Of a DNA stretch of 64,000 nucleotides, positions 30,935-51,175 are shown piece by piece. Both the position numbers and the translations under genes were made by a program. Within the stretch, counting starts at the first letter, position 1. Each line of letters opens with the position of its first letter. Below the pieces are notes generated by a model. It was not told where the DNA came from. It made no database searches and saw only the letters and a list, made by a program, of their open reading frames with translations. Source of the stretch: Metridium senile (lineage: Eukaryota > Cnidaria > Anthozoa > Actiniaria > Metridiidae); contig OX459110.1 in the NCBI GenBank assembly GCA_949775045.1, positions 4,083,729-4,147,728 on the forward strand, given 5' to 3'.

Positions 30935-31365
30935 TGTTTGATGATAAACATAATAATTCATGCTTGACTAGTTGTACAGGACTTTTAAAAGTGTTGTCTG
31001 ATAAACATTCAAGAACAACTGCAATGGGTGATGGTCATTAACATGGACAACATGCTTGACTAGTTGTACAGGACTTTGTTGACAGTGTCGTCTGATAAAC
31101 ATTCAAGAACAACTGCAATGGGTGATGGTCATTAACATGGACAACATGCTTGACTAGTTGTACAGGGCTTTGTTGACAGTGTCGTCTGGTGCAGGGACAA
31201 TAGTTAATGCTTGACTAGTTGTACAGGACTTATAAAAGTGTTATCTGATAAACATCAAAACACAACTGCAATGGTTGATGGACAATAGTTAATCCTTGGC
31301 TAGTTGTACAGGACTTTTAAAAGGGTTGTCTGATAAACATTCAAGAACAACTGCAACGGGTGATC
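30935..31365. repeat. Tandem repeats in OGFOD3 3' flank
   Basis: Four to five degenerate units of about 100 bases with TGCTTGACTAGTTGTACAGG, ACTTTTAAAAGTGTTGTCTG or TTTGTTGACAGTGTCGTCTG, ATAAACATTCAAGAACAACT and GCAATGGGTGATGG. Two central units (31040-31170) are almost identical. Confidence 0.85.
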
Positions 31366-31469
31366 AAGATTGTTATATATATACATTAGTATATTAATAT
31401 TTCCTGAAGGACATTTAGGTATAACAGTAATTGTAGGTTGGTGGGATAAATAATAGTGTATTATAAATG

Positions 31470-31600
31470 GAAACTAGTTAGCAAGTAAACTAGTATAGGC
31501 TGCGTTGGTGTTTGATACAAATCAAATGATAGATAATATAATGAAATCTGTAACACTGTTAAAAATGGTATAGTAAAGTTAAGTCAACATTTTTTAAGGT
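31470..31600 (-). repeat. Single copy of the CTAGTTTACTCGCTAG family
   Basis: GCAAGTAAACTAGTATAGGC, TGCGTTGGTGTTTGATA and AATGAAATCTGTAACACTGT match the array units at 11530 and 41030. Confidence 0.75.
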
Positions 31601-31616
31601 GTTACAAATTTTATTA

Positions 31617-31751
31617 TAGAGTGCAAATAATATACCCGTGAAACAAGTAGTACTAAGTAGTACTAAATAGTGCTAATTAAACAATAGAATTAGCATAAAA
31701 TATCACTATTTAGTACTATTTATCTTTCACACTTTTAATATTTGTACTCTA
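31617..31751. mobile_element. MITE family B, copy 2
   Basis: Ends TAGAGTGCAAATAATATACC and TTAATATTTGTACTCTA. The interior has AGTACTAAATAGTGC, AACAATAGAATTAGC and CACTATTTAGTACTATTT. Confidence 0.8.
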
Positions 31752-31929
31752 TTACCTATAATGTATTGTACATCAATTTCAAAAGTTGTCAGATACTTTT
31801 TTGTAAAACTACAATCATTTATGTAATATGTGTTTTAAATCACAGTGGAAACATGTCATACAGATTAAACAATATCAAATTCTCAATACTCGATAACTTA
31901 TCACTTAATATATATTTATGTTAAGCATT

Positions 31930-32200
31930 TTGACTGGGCTATAGTCCATCAAAAATCGTCATTTTGGGTCATTTTTGAGCGTTTTGCATGACATACATAT
32001 ACGTTCAGCAAAAATAATCGACGTGAAACGCTCAGTACAAATAACGATTTTTGATGGGTTATAATCACGTTAAAGTGTCTATAGTAAAAATGACGATTTT
32101 TGATGGGTCATAATTTGGCTATAATCGTTTTGCATGGGTTATATATAGTCCATCAAAAATTGTCATTTTTTGCGCATTTTGCATGGGCTTTATTTAAAAA
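31930..32200. repeat. Degenerate repeats with AAAATCGTCATTTT/ATGACGATTTTTGATGG
   Basis: GTCCATCAAAAATCGTCATTTT and AATGACGATTTTTGATGGGT words appear in both orientations with TTTTGCATGGGTTAT linkers. Together they form overlapping inverted repeats about 30-60 bases apart. Confidence 0.7.
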
Positions 32201-32449
32201 CTGAATAGAGAGATTAAAAAAATTAATAATTTTTTTATTGTACACTCTGTAATAGTTAAAGTTATAATAATATTTGTATGTAATACACAAACTAACTTAT
32301 TGTATTACAATATTATTCGTATTAAAAATATTTCCTGCTTCGATTTTATATAAATAAATGTTAAATATGTCAAATCAAAAATACACTTGTAGCCCCTTGT
32401 AACGATAAAACCTTTCAAGAAAAAATAGACGAGTTTCATGTTATCTATC

Positions 32450-32636
32450 ACCGCTGTACTATTTGACAAAAGGCAAATTTACACAGGGATGACCTCAATT
32501 CAGACTAAATTCAAATGTGTTTTCTATTTTAAAGCGATAACATTTTTAATGCTTTGCTTGGAATTTGGGGAAAATATTTACAACAAATCGAGGCTCAGCC
32601 TGTGCAAATGCGCCTTTTGTCAAATAGTACAGCGGT
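32450..32636. mobile_element. MITE family E, copy 2
   Basis: Terminal inverted repeat ACCGCTGTACTATTTGACAA, AAGGC against GCCTTTTGTCAAATAGTACA, GCGGT. The interior GACCTCAATTCAGACTAAAT matches the copy at 17126. Confidence 0.85.
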
Positions 32637-32721
32637 TCTATTATCAAACTGATCAACCGAGTGTAGAATTGGCCGAGAGAGCATGAGGAGAGAGGTTGAA
32701 AATCAACAAAAGCACAGAGTA

Positions 32722-33038
32722 AACACAGCGGACAAACGACTACTTTTTCACAGCGGTAAATTTGTCATAATTTGTAAACATTATGAATTTCGGACTAAAG
32801 TGTTTTTATAAGAAATTCCCTGAATTCACAAGCTTGAAGTTCCGTGTACATAACCTTTGTTACATTGTGATGCTACCATAAGTCAATACTTTTGTATTTA
32901 TGTTTATATTTTGAGAAAAAAGCGATGAAAGTCGTACACTGCATCGTTTTTTTATAGAGCTCATCCGAATGTCAGATTTGTGTGCTGGATCATTATACTT
33001 ATTTTTTCGTGCATGCGTAGTCGTTTGACCGCTGTGTT
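32722..33038. mobile_element. MITE family F, copy 1
   Basis: Left end AACACAGCGGACAAACGACTAC, right end GCATGCGTAGTCGTTTGACC, GCTGTGTT. Shorter copies lie at 42409-42505 and 53440-53508. A further ATGCGTGGTCGTTGAGTGAAC follows at 33098. Confidence 0.8.
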
Positions 33039-33277
33039 CCATATATCACATGATCTTTCTCGGTCTCAAGATTTGGTTTTAGGCCTCTTTTTCGAGCATG
33101 CGTGGTCGTTGAGTGAACAACGCATCGCCTCCTTTCCTTGAAGTTATGGAAGAGTAACTAAGGACTATCATGTTCTATAAGGTCTGGTTGATACAGTGCT
33201 ATTAGAACAAGAAATCATGATAGTATCAATCTGTTTCAAAAAAAGTCGATGTTGCATGTTGCTTATTAACCTTGAAT

Positions 33278-33600
33278 AGTCCCCTTGACAGTTCCCTGCG
33301 CCATCTTGAAAGGTAGCCGGGCCTTTGCATTGAAGCGAGACGAACGTTGAGCTTGCAAGGTAACTACTTGGTGTAGGCAGTCACATAATGGTCATCATGA
33401 AAGGTAATAGAATCATATAGAATCACACACTCACTTCACAAACTCTGTGTGCATATAGCAAACATCGGTGGTAAATTGCTGTCATTACAACAGATGACAA
33501 ATATTTCTTAACCCTATATAATATTTAATAACAATCATCGCTTCGATGCAAAGGCCCGGCTACCTTTCAAGATGGCGCAGGGAACTGTGAAGGAGACTAT
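33278..33600. mobile_element. MITE family A, copy 4 (with internal insertion)
   Basis: Left arm CAGTTCCCTGCGCCATCTTG...GTTGAGCTTGCAA and right arm TCGCTTCGATGCAAAGGCCC...GGCGCAGGGAACTGTG. About 150 extra bases (GGTAACTACTTGGTGTAGGC... to ...CAATCATCG) replace the normal loop; GTAACTCC/CAGTCACATGATG words at 12628-12655 resemble this insert. Confidence 0.85.
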
Positions 33601-33742
33601 AGCGTTGTATTCATATATAAATAATTTCAACACAGGATAAATAATGCTGGAAAACCCTGCAGACAAAGTTCAGAAAAAAATCCACATTGCTGAGAGCTTT
33701 CGCTGCTTGAAATTCATATCACAAATCAATAGATATGCATCC

Positions 33743-33996
33743 TAGAGTGCAAACAGTATATCCGTGAAACATAAGTAAATACTAAATAGTACAATTTTTG
33801 CTAATTCTATTGTTTTCTATTGTTTAATGTAGCTCTATTTTGTACTTTTTAGTAAAAGTAGAATACAAACATTAAAAGCGTGCAACATAAATAGTACTAA
33901 ATAGTGATATTTTATGCTATTTCTATTGTTTAAATAGCACTATTTAGTACTAATTAGTGAACTACTTGTTTCACGGGTATAATATTTGCACTCTAT
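33743..33996. mobile_element. MITE family B, copy 3 (compound)
   Basis: Ends TAGAGTGCAAACAGTATATC and ATAATATTTGCACTCTA. Two sets of the TTCTATTGTTT...AATAG core and an internal AAACATTAAAAGCGTGCAAC show one family member inserted in, or fused to, another. Confidence 0.75.
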
Positions 33997-34088
33997 TTCA
34001 CGGATATATTGTTTTCAAATAAATGAATACTCACTACCAATTACTAATTTCTATCAATAAGTATCGACAAGTACCGACAAGTATCTTT

Positions 34089-34305
34089 ACAGTGCTGCTA
34101 ATTCAACCGGGGCCACCTCGAGTTTATTAGCCAATCACGTTTGAGCTTAAGAACAAAAGATATCTACTTTGTCTCCTTATCAGCCAATCAAATTATAGGC
34201 GCGAATTGACTTGACGGATCGTCTATGTCTGGTTCTTTTGTTCTTAAGCTCAAACGTGATTGGCTAATAAACTAGGGGTGGCCCCGGTTGAATTAGCAGC
34301 ACTGT
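34089..34305. mobile_element. Palindromic MITE with ACAGTGCTGCTAATTC ends
   Basis: Terminal inverted repeat ACAGTGCTGCTAATTCAACC, GGGGCCACC against GGTGGCCCCGGTTGAATTAG, CAGCACTGT. The pairing continues through TTAGCCAATCACGTTTGAGC and TTAAGAACAAAAGA, giving arms of about 80 bases. Confidence 0.88.
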
Positions 34306-34548
34306 AAATATCGACAATACCAGATTCAATTATGTATCGATGTGCATCAACAGTCACGTGTACTCAATTTGATTCGACGTCGACAAGCATCGATAGTCAT
34401 TGACATCTATGGACAAGGAACGACAAGTATCGACATGTACAAACACCTGTAATTTCAATCATATCGATATACATTCTGATCAATTCTCACTACTATCGAC
34501 AACTATCGATAAATCGTTTGCTATCGATTTGATCGATTTGTTTCGACA

Positions 34549-34554
34549 TTTATT
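34549..34554 (-). terminator. Possible polyadenylation signal of the EF-hand gene
   Basis: AATAAA on the minus strand, about 20 bases beyond the TAA at 34575-34573. This is very close to the stop, so the true signal may lie further on. Confidence 0.35.
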
Positions 34555-34572
34555 GGAATCTGATTCTTTTCT

Positions 34573-44732
<10,160 letters not shown>

Positions 44733-44807
44733 CTACGAAAGAAAGCAAAAATAAACATTTTATTGCAATTAATCAACGAATTGATTTAGCTGTGCTCAAT
44801 ATAGCCA

Positions 44808-44876
44808 CCTATGCAGCCGCTCCTTTGTATCGTCACGCAAATATTGCGTGACGATACAAAGGAGCGGCTGCATAGG
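44808..44876. repeat. Perfect 33-bp hairpin with 3-base loop
   Basis: CCTATGCAGCCGCTCCTTTG, TATCGTCACGCAA is followed by ATA and its exact complement. It lies 75 bases upstream of the first recognised EF-hand exon. Confidence 0.95.
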
Positions 44877-45414
44877 AGCCTATGCTCAATAGCGTGTGAT
44901 ATATTTTACTGATTGCATCTATCAAGTGGTTTCGCGCGCGTATTTCCGGTTAGTACAAGCCGATCAGAAGCATTTCTTTCGCATCGCCAACAGCTCCAAG
45001 ATGGCGTCGTTCGAGAGAGTTGATTCCCGTGTTAATTAACCCTCGATAAATACATCCTTAAAATAACGTTACATTAAAAAGTTATGATACTTGGACAATA
45101 AAAGTTCACTGCTGCTCTATCAGGGATAAAAAAGAATAAAAACAAAACGCAAATGCCTAAAAGTAACTGAAATCGTTGCTGTCTCGAGACGCCATTTTGG
45201 AACTGTTCGTTTTGACAAACAATCCTTTGCGCGCTTCGAAGCGAGATCAGCTGGTTTTCACATTGCATGGCATGGCATGGATAGGCAAGGAGTGCAAGAG
45301 ACACTGTCTCTAGGCGATTTTGCGCATACACTTCCAGCTAGTACACCCATTTGAAAAAACGTTGTCCCGGCTTTAGCAACAAGCATCAAGCCAAGACCGA
45401 AATGTATGCTGGTA

Positions 45415-45510
45415 TTGACAGTTTATTTTACTTCCGGTGTGCTTGACAGTTTATTTTACTTCCTGTGTGTGTGACAGAATATTTTACTTCCGGTGTGTGT
45501 GACAGATTAT
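45415..45510 (+). promoter_or_regulatory. Tandem 29-bp repeats with ETS-like sites upstream of four-TM gene 1
   Basis: Units of GTGTGACAGTTTATTTTACTTCC(G/T)GT repeat three to four times. ACTTCCGGT (complement ACCGGAAGT, an ETS/GABP core) occurs at 45430 and 45486, and ACTTCCTGT at 45459. The same words precede gene 2 at 53598-53670. Confidence 0.6.
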
Positions 45511-45533
45511 TCTACTGTTTATTTTTCCTTCAG

Positions 45534-45650
45534 GTGACTCATAGTCTTGTTCTTGTTGGAAAGAAAGTAGCCTTCAGCGGAACTAAACGATTATTGCGAA
45601 ATCAGCTAAACTTAAGAAATCATTTGAGAGAGCAACAGGACTCGACGGAG
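45534..45650 (+). other. Non-coding 5' exon of four-TM gene 1
   Basis: Ends GAGCAACAGGACTCGACGGAG|GTAAGG, nearly identical to the exon end at 53730 upstream of gene 2. The two differ by out-of-frame length changes, so the exon is most likely 5' UTR. The start after TTTCCTTCAG is a guess; transcription may begin here. Confidence 0.55.
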
Positions 45651-45799
45651 GTAAGGAAAAAACCCGTAAATTTTAGCTGGAAACTTAATTTATTACACAA
45701 ATTAAATTCACAGTGTGTCCTTTTCAAATACTTGATGGAGATTTGTCATAACAAACTACAAATGCATTTGCAATTGAAAAATTCCACCCATTAATAATT

Positions 45800-46292
45800 C
45801 GAATGTCACTGTGGAATAGAGTGAAAACACTATATCCATAAAATAGAATCAAATTACAATTGTGGAATAGAGCACAAACACTATATTCATGAAATAATAT
45901 CAAATTGCTACTGTGGAATAGAGTGCAAACACTATATCCATTAAATAGAATCAAATTGCTACTCTGGAATAGAGCACAAACACTATATCCATGAAATAAT
46001 ATCAAATTGCTATTGTGGAATAGAACGCAAACACTATATCCATGAAATAATATCAAATTGCTACTGTGGAATAGAACGCAAACACTATATCCATGAAATA
46101 ATATCAAATTGCTACTGTGGAATAGAACGCAAACACTATATCCATGAAATAATATCAAATTGCTACTGTGGAATAGAACGCAAACACTATATCCATGAAA
46201 TAATATCAAATTGCTACTGTGGAATAGAACGCAAACACTATATCCATGAAATAATATCAAATTGCTACTGTGGAATAGAACGCAAACACTAT
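45800..46292. repeat. 51-bp tandem array derived from a MITE end, about 9 copies
   Basis: The unit GTGGAATAGAACGCAAACAC, TATATCCATGAAATAATATC, AAATTGCTACT resembles the TAGAG(T/C)GCAAACA...TATCCGTGAAAT end of MITE family B (33743, 50046). The last six units are almost identical. It lies in the intron of four-TM gene 1; one unit also remains at 53953 in gene 2. Confidence 0.9.
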
Positions 46293-46299
46293 ATTGATT

Positions 46300-46722
46300 G
46301 GTTGATTGATTAATAAGTTGATTTATTGTATTGTATTTTACTCACACATCTTTTTCACATCTTTTAACAATTTTTTACATCATAATAATTAATAAATTGA
46401 AGAAGAAAAATAATATGTTTAACTAATTTCTATCTATATTACATAGTACTAAGTGGAAAGGATAACTTATAATAGAAATTAGTATTTTTGTTGGAGCCTG
46501 GAGGTCAAATTAACAATATGTTTTCTAGTTGACCTCCAGCCTTTTTATATTAACAATTTTCAACAGAATTTTAGGAAGGAAATTTATAAAAAAGTACATT
46601 TATAGTAAGTATACATCAATGCAAATTTCTCGTACGCGACCATCCAGAGTCATTAGACTGGGATCTTTTGAAAAACACTACCTATAACATCTTTAGAGAT
46701 TGAATATAGGGAAACGATAAGT

Positions 46723-46768
<46 letters not shown>

Positions 46769-47010
46769 GACTGTCAAACAAAGAGTTAAGATATGTTTTT
46801 TTAAATCGTTGATCATTTTTGACATCTGTCCTGACATGTTACAAATAACACATCGTTTGGGCTTCCTATAATAGCCATTCTCGCTGTTTGGGGTTCCAGT
46901 CATAGGGTTCTCATTCTCTGGGCTTCCTGTGCAAACCTTCTCGTAAGCGACCACTCTCTCCTGGTCCGAGGGTGGTCGTTTACGAGAGAGTTAACTGTAG
47001 ACCACTTTCA
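46300..47010. other. Intron 1 of four-TM gene 1, remaining sequence
   Basis: TTGATTGATTAATAAGTTGA-type tail sequence (46295-46330) suggests the end of a minus-strand retroelement. A hairpin pairs CTGGAGGTCAA (46499) with TTGACCTCCAGCC (46530). GCGACCACTCTC and GAGGGTGGTCGTTTACGAGAG (46950-46990) pair as another inverted repeat. Confidence 0.5.
46726..46767. repeat. (GT)n followed by about 31 G residues
   Basis: An uninterrupted G homopolymer after a TGTGTG run. Length is likely unreliable in any assembly. Confidence 0.95.
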
Positions 47011-47279
47011 TAAATAGATAAATGGATATTTTAATATTTTACCACTGTCATATGAAAGAACCATCTAAAATAGGCATGTTTGGAAGGTTTGATTCTCTGG
47101 CCAATGAAGTTGTGCTCAATGAAAAATGTAGAGATTTGCATGTAATTCGTTTTGGTCCTTTTCAAATTTGTCAAATTCTTAATGCTTTTCGCAAATTGAA
47201 TCGTTTTTTTTTTAACTTTCACAGGTTGTTGTTAAGGTGCATATCTATTATTATAGCTTTCGTTTTCTAAAATAACCAT

Positions 47280-47475
47280 CACTGTCACTATCATCATCAT
47301 CATCATTACTGTCATCATCATCACTGTCATCATCATCACTGTCGTCATCATCATCACCATCACCACCACTGTCATCGTCATCACCACCATAATTATCATC
47401 ATCACCATCATCATCATCAGCATCACTATCATTATCATCACCATCACAACCTTCACTATCATCATCATCATCATC
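47280..47475. repeat. (CAT)n/(CACTGTCAT)n microsatellite
   Basis: ATCATCATCACTGTCATC words just upstream of the coding exon of four-TM gene 1. A shorter equivalent tract precedes gene 2 (54225-54290), showing that the duplication included it. Confidence 0.92.
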
Positions 47476-47536
47476 GAGTCAACCATTAATGCACAGTTGT
47501 TGTTTTTTTGACAGAAGAGGCCTGGTCGATACAACA

Positions 47537-49143
47537 ATGCAAAACAGCAACACTGCAGCCTTACTGGTACTAAACCAACTACACCCAGAAAAAACTGGTG
47601 CTTTGCCAAGCAGAACAAGTGCTTTATCATCACCTCTCCAACCTGGACAATCCAGCGTACAACCTCGTGAAGATCCTCAAGTGTCTGGACAAGCTGGAAA
47701 TGATAACGTTCAACCTCGTCAAGATCCTCAAGTGTCTGGAGAAACTGGACTTGACAACGTACAACTTCAAGTGCCTGGACAAGCTGGAAATGGTAACGTA
47801 CAGCCCCAAGTGTCTGGACAATCTGGACATACCAACGTACAACCTGAGGAAGATCCTATATCAGAAGGCTATGACAGCCCCTCGGATTCAGTCCCCGACG
47901 CAAGCCCTACAGATGATTTCACTGAAGTTTTCCGTACAGGAAACTTCGGAACACATTTCGGAAAACTGAACGTCCAGAGGGGGAAACGATGGGCTATCGT
48001 CCATGGAGTTCTTGCTTCATTCATGTTTGTGTTCTCACTTACTGCATCGATTATGCTGAGAAACTACACAACGCTGGTTATTCGACAGATGCTACTTGCA
48101 TTCATATGGATGGCAGCTTTGTCAGATTGGTGTACCGTCTTCAGTGCCGTGTTCTTGATATGGAGGTTGTCGACGTTGAGGCATCCCTTCTCTCTACTCA
48201 TACTCTTAAGGTTCTCGGCGGTGTTTAATATTATGTTAAACTTTCTTTTCTTCATGGTATGTTTCTTGGGACTTATTCTAAAGGAGAAGGATTTTGTCCA
48301 AATGACATCAGGTTCGTTCGATATTGATATTGATTTTAATTTTTTTTTTATTTATTTACTGAATCAAAAATTAAGGCACGCAATTAATTATGTTGTTTGT
48401 CACTCATCCCGGCATTCATATGTCCATCCATCCATCCATTCATCTATCCATTCATTCATCCATCCATTAATTCATCTGTTAATTAATTCATTTATTCATT
48501 CATTTATCCATGCATCCATTCATCATCCATCCATTCATTCATTCATTCATTCATCCATCCATTTATTCATTCATTCATTCATCCATCCATCCATCCATCC
48601 ATCCATCCATCCGTTTATTCATTTAATCTACATTCGCACGCTCATTCTTTACATCTTTTACATATTCATTCATCCTTTGACACATTCATTCTTTTATTCA
48701 TTCATTAACTTACATTTTCATTCATTTACCCATCCATTCATCCATCAATTTACTCCTATTTTTATTCTAACATTCCACTTTATTCTATTTCATTTGATCT
48801 ATCACATCCATATTTATTATCCTTTCATTGTATTTCAGGTGAGATCGAATTCCTCAAGTCCATCTTTGTAATCATTAGTCTACTGATGGTGGTCAAGATG
48901 GTAACAGGATATGCGTTTATTTGTCTTTGGTGGGGCTGTGACACGTGTTACCACGCCTTTGCAGGAGCGTACTGCGTGTTTGAGAAAGGAGAAATGCTTG
49001 CTCCAGGCGTAGCTAATTCGGCCGGTGTGCTAAAAGTCTTTAGAGTGGCCCAAGTAGCAGCTGTCGTTGGTCAGACAATGGATAGAGTTGAGAACCGCTT
49101 AGAAGAAATGCAGAACAATGAGAATGCAAGTTTTAGAGTTTGA
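47537..49143 (+). CDS. Four-transmembrane protein of unrecognised family, paralogue 1
   Basis: Two coding exons, 47537-48311 (donor GTTCGT) and 48839-49143 (acceptor TGTATTTCAG), give 359 residues. The start is the ATG 22 bases after the TTTTTTGACAG acceptor at 47514. Residues 1-110 are polar with imperfect repeats of NVQPRQDPQVSGQAG type. Then comes the family signature VFRTGNFGTHFGKLNV, KRWAIVHG (131-157). TM1 is about 152-174, TM2 186-209, TM3 221-248, TM4 264-287. An N-Y-T sequon (N176) lies in the TM1-TM2 loop, predicting that loop outside and both termini in the cytosol. After TM4 come a WW and Cys cluster (WWGCDTCYHAFAGAYC), then GEMLAPGVANS. I do not recognise the family; MARVEL- or MS4A-like folds are possible only by topology. 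Confidence 0.85.
48410..48625. repeat. (ATTC/ATCC)n intronic microsatellite of four-TM gene 1
   Basis: CATCCATTCATTCATCCATC words in the coding intron 48312-48838. The orthologous intron of gene 2 carries a longer tract of the same kind. Confidence 0.95.
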
Positions 49144-49425
49144 GAACCGCTTAGAATCAATGTAGAAGAATGAGAATGCAAGTTTTATCGGAATACACAG
49201 GCAATGAATAGAGTTTGAGAATCGCTTAGAAGCAATGTAGAACAATGAGAATGCAAGTTTTAAAGTTTGAGAACCGCTTAGAAGCAATGTAGAACAATGA
49301 GAATGCAAGTTTTATCGGAATACACAGGCAATGAATAGAGTTTGAGAACCGCTTAGAAGCAATGTAGAAGAATGAGAATTCAAGTTTTATCGGAATACAC
49401 AGGCAATAGTTAGAGTTTGAGTACT
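49080..49425. repeat. Tandem array grown from the last codons of four-TM gene 1
   Basis: GAGTTTGAGAACCGCTTAGA, AGCAATGTAGAACAATGAGA, ATGCAAGTTTTA repeats four to five times after the stop codon, alternating with TCGGAATACACAGGCAATGA. The first, diverged unit is the coding sequence GAGTTGAGAACCGCTTAGAA, GAAATGCAGAACAATGAGAA itself. Confidence 0.88.
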
Positions 49426-49439
49426 GTTAAGAACTGTTA

Positions 49440-49690
49440 AAGCCTTGTTGATCTCAACCCCTAAAAGGCACACCTATATGCGATGTTCTTGGCAGCTACG
49501 TTATTTTTTAGTATCAAGGCCAGTTAAAAATGACCCTTACATGTATGGAGTCACGTCATGTACAAATACATCATTTCCACCCTAAAAGGAGCAACGATCA
49601 CCCCTACCCCTGGGACAAAGGGAGTCCCCCTGGAGAACACCCCCGAGTTCCTATTGTCACTGCCAAACAATAGATATTACTTAACAAAGC
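49440..49690. repeat. Conserved 3' block shared with four-TM gene 2
   Basis: CCCCTAAAAGG...GCGATGTTCTTGGCAGCTA and GATCACCCCTACCCCTGGGA, CAAAGGGAGTCCCCC...TATTGTCACTGCCAAACAA recur at 56300-56750. There the first part is amplified into about three units of 115 bases. Confidence 0.85.
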
Positions 49691-49699
49691 GATAGAAAC

Positions 49700-51175
49700 T
49701 CCTAGAATATGAAAATATTTAAAACATTACGTTATGGTAGAAGTATGTAGACTATCACGTGACGCATAGCCAACACCCATATTAATCACAGCTGGAAACT
49801 TGGCGAGCTACATAATCAAATTTTATCAAACATTATGACCACAAAAGGCTATTTCTCGATGCAAACTGACTCGGGTTAAGGTATGTTTGATATTTAGATC
49901 GAAATATGTAAGCTCTGCTGTGAGTTTGTTTTAGTATTAACATATAAACTTATTATGTCTAAATTCCATAACTAATACGTATGATCGTCGTAAACAACTA
50001 TATAATGGTATTTATGAAATGTACTTTAGTATACTGATATACCACTAGAGCGCAAACACTTAATCCGTGAAATCAAATCTATTTTTTACTGTCTAATAGT
50101 TCTTATTTAGTGACTATTAGTGATTATTTTAGAGAAGTAAAGCTGTAATGAAGTATTGTCGCCTTTGTATTTGCCTTTTCTTAGACTGTTCTGGTTGAGT
50201 GATAGACACTAAATAAGAACTATTTGTTAGTAACAATTTTAATTTTATTTCACGGATTAAGTGTTTGCGCTCTATCACAGTGCAGTTTGTTATTGATATA
50301 AGTTGTAGAAATACATTATATAAATCTGTGAGACACTGCAGATTCATTTCATCATTTACTGAGTTTACTATTTGATTCTGTTAACAATTCTAAAATTGTT
50401 TCGTATGGTTGAATGGTTCTTTACGAGGTCGCTAGCTATTACACTCTAAGGTTCTGTTAGGTTTATAACAAGTCAATAAACGGCAAACAAACTACCGTTT
50501 TTTCTATCTTTTTGAACGGCTTCTTTAGAAGCAGTGCAAAGCACAGCTGAGAAACCAACTAACCATACCATATTAACCATACATACTTTGACTTACTGTC
50601 TCACGATTAATAATTCAGTTCAGGATCCTACTTCTTTCCTCACTAGTTTCCTCACCACATCAAGTTTCAAGTTCGTTTGTTTGCAATAATTACAAATTAT
50701 GGCTAGTTGACCAAAAAAATTAAATGCGCTTCTATATGCCTACTACGAAAAATATTCTTGTCGTTTCCGCCAAAAAAGGACACAAATCGTAAATAAACTG
50801 AAAAATGTTGTTATTTTTGTGTTGTAGCTCTGAATTTCTGCTAAATTTATACTATTACTTTTGACAACTGGTACTGAATACATCCCAGACTAGGAAGACA
50901 ATTTAAAAAAAATCAAAAATATTTTTTTTATATTTGAAGTCGCTGTAAATGATATCGAACTCAAATTAGAGATGAAGATTTAGGGCATGCGCAGTACTCG
51001 GTTCCGAGCGCCTATTTCGAATGGCCCTATATCACAAAATGATCGCCTTGGTGAAGTTAGTTAATCTGGCCAAGTTTCATGCTTTTATCACAAAACGAAC
51101 AATTTGATATATTTTTGGTCGTTAGCAGCTGGACTATAATTACAAATATCTAAATTAGCGAACTTCTTTCGAGTA
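49700..51175. other. Intergenic stretch after four-TM gene 1
   Basis: AT-rich. It contains only the MITE at 50046. No exon, RNA gene or further array seen. Confidence 0.5.
50046..50273. mobile_element. MITE family B, copy 4
   Basis: Terminal inverted repeat TAGAGCGCAAACACTTAATC, CGTGAAAT against ATTTCACGGATTAAGTGTTT, GCGCTCTA. AATAGTTCTTATTTAGTG and CACTAAATAAGAACTATT pair further in. This is the best-preserved copy in the window. Confidence 0.9.

Larger units (their letters stand above)
34020..34560. repeat. CGACAAGTATCGAC-type degenerate repeats, interrupted by a MITE
   Basis: GTATCGACAAGTACCGACAAGTATC and related ATCGA/TCGACA words flank the MITE at 34089-34305 on both sides, continuing to 34560. 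Confidence 0.7.
44733..45533. promoter_or_regulatory. Divergent intergenic region between the EF-hand gene and four-TM gene 1
   Basis: CAAGATGGCGTCGTTCG (plus, 44998) and CCAAAATGGCGTCTCGAG (minus, 45199) face away from each other. Each is a YY1-like AAGATGGCG word over a short MAS... frame. GCGCGTATTTCCGGTTAG lies at 44937. The region is the natural place for promoters of both genes; function is inferred. Confidence 0.45.

Noticed and set aside
45465..45794. Coding N-terminal exon for four-TM gene 1 (frame with VGKKVAFSGTKRLLRNQ)
   Set aside because: The matching exon before gene 2 has a frame-breaking length difference, and both genes have a shared ATG just after the next acceptor.
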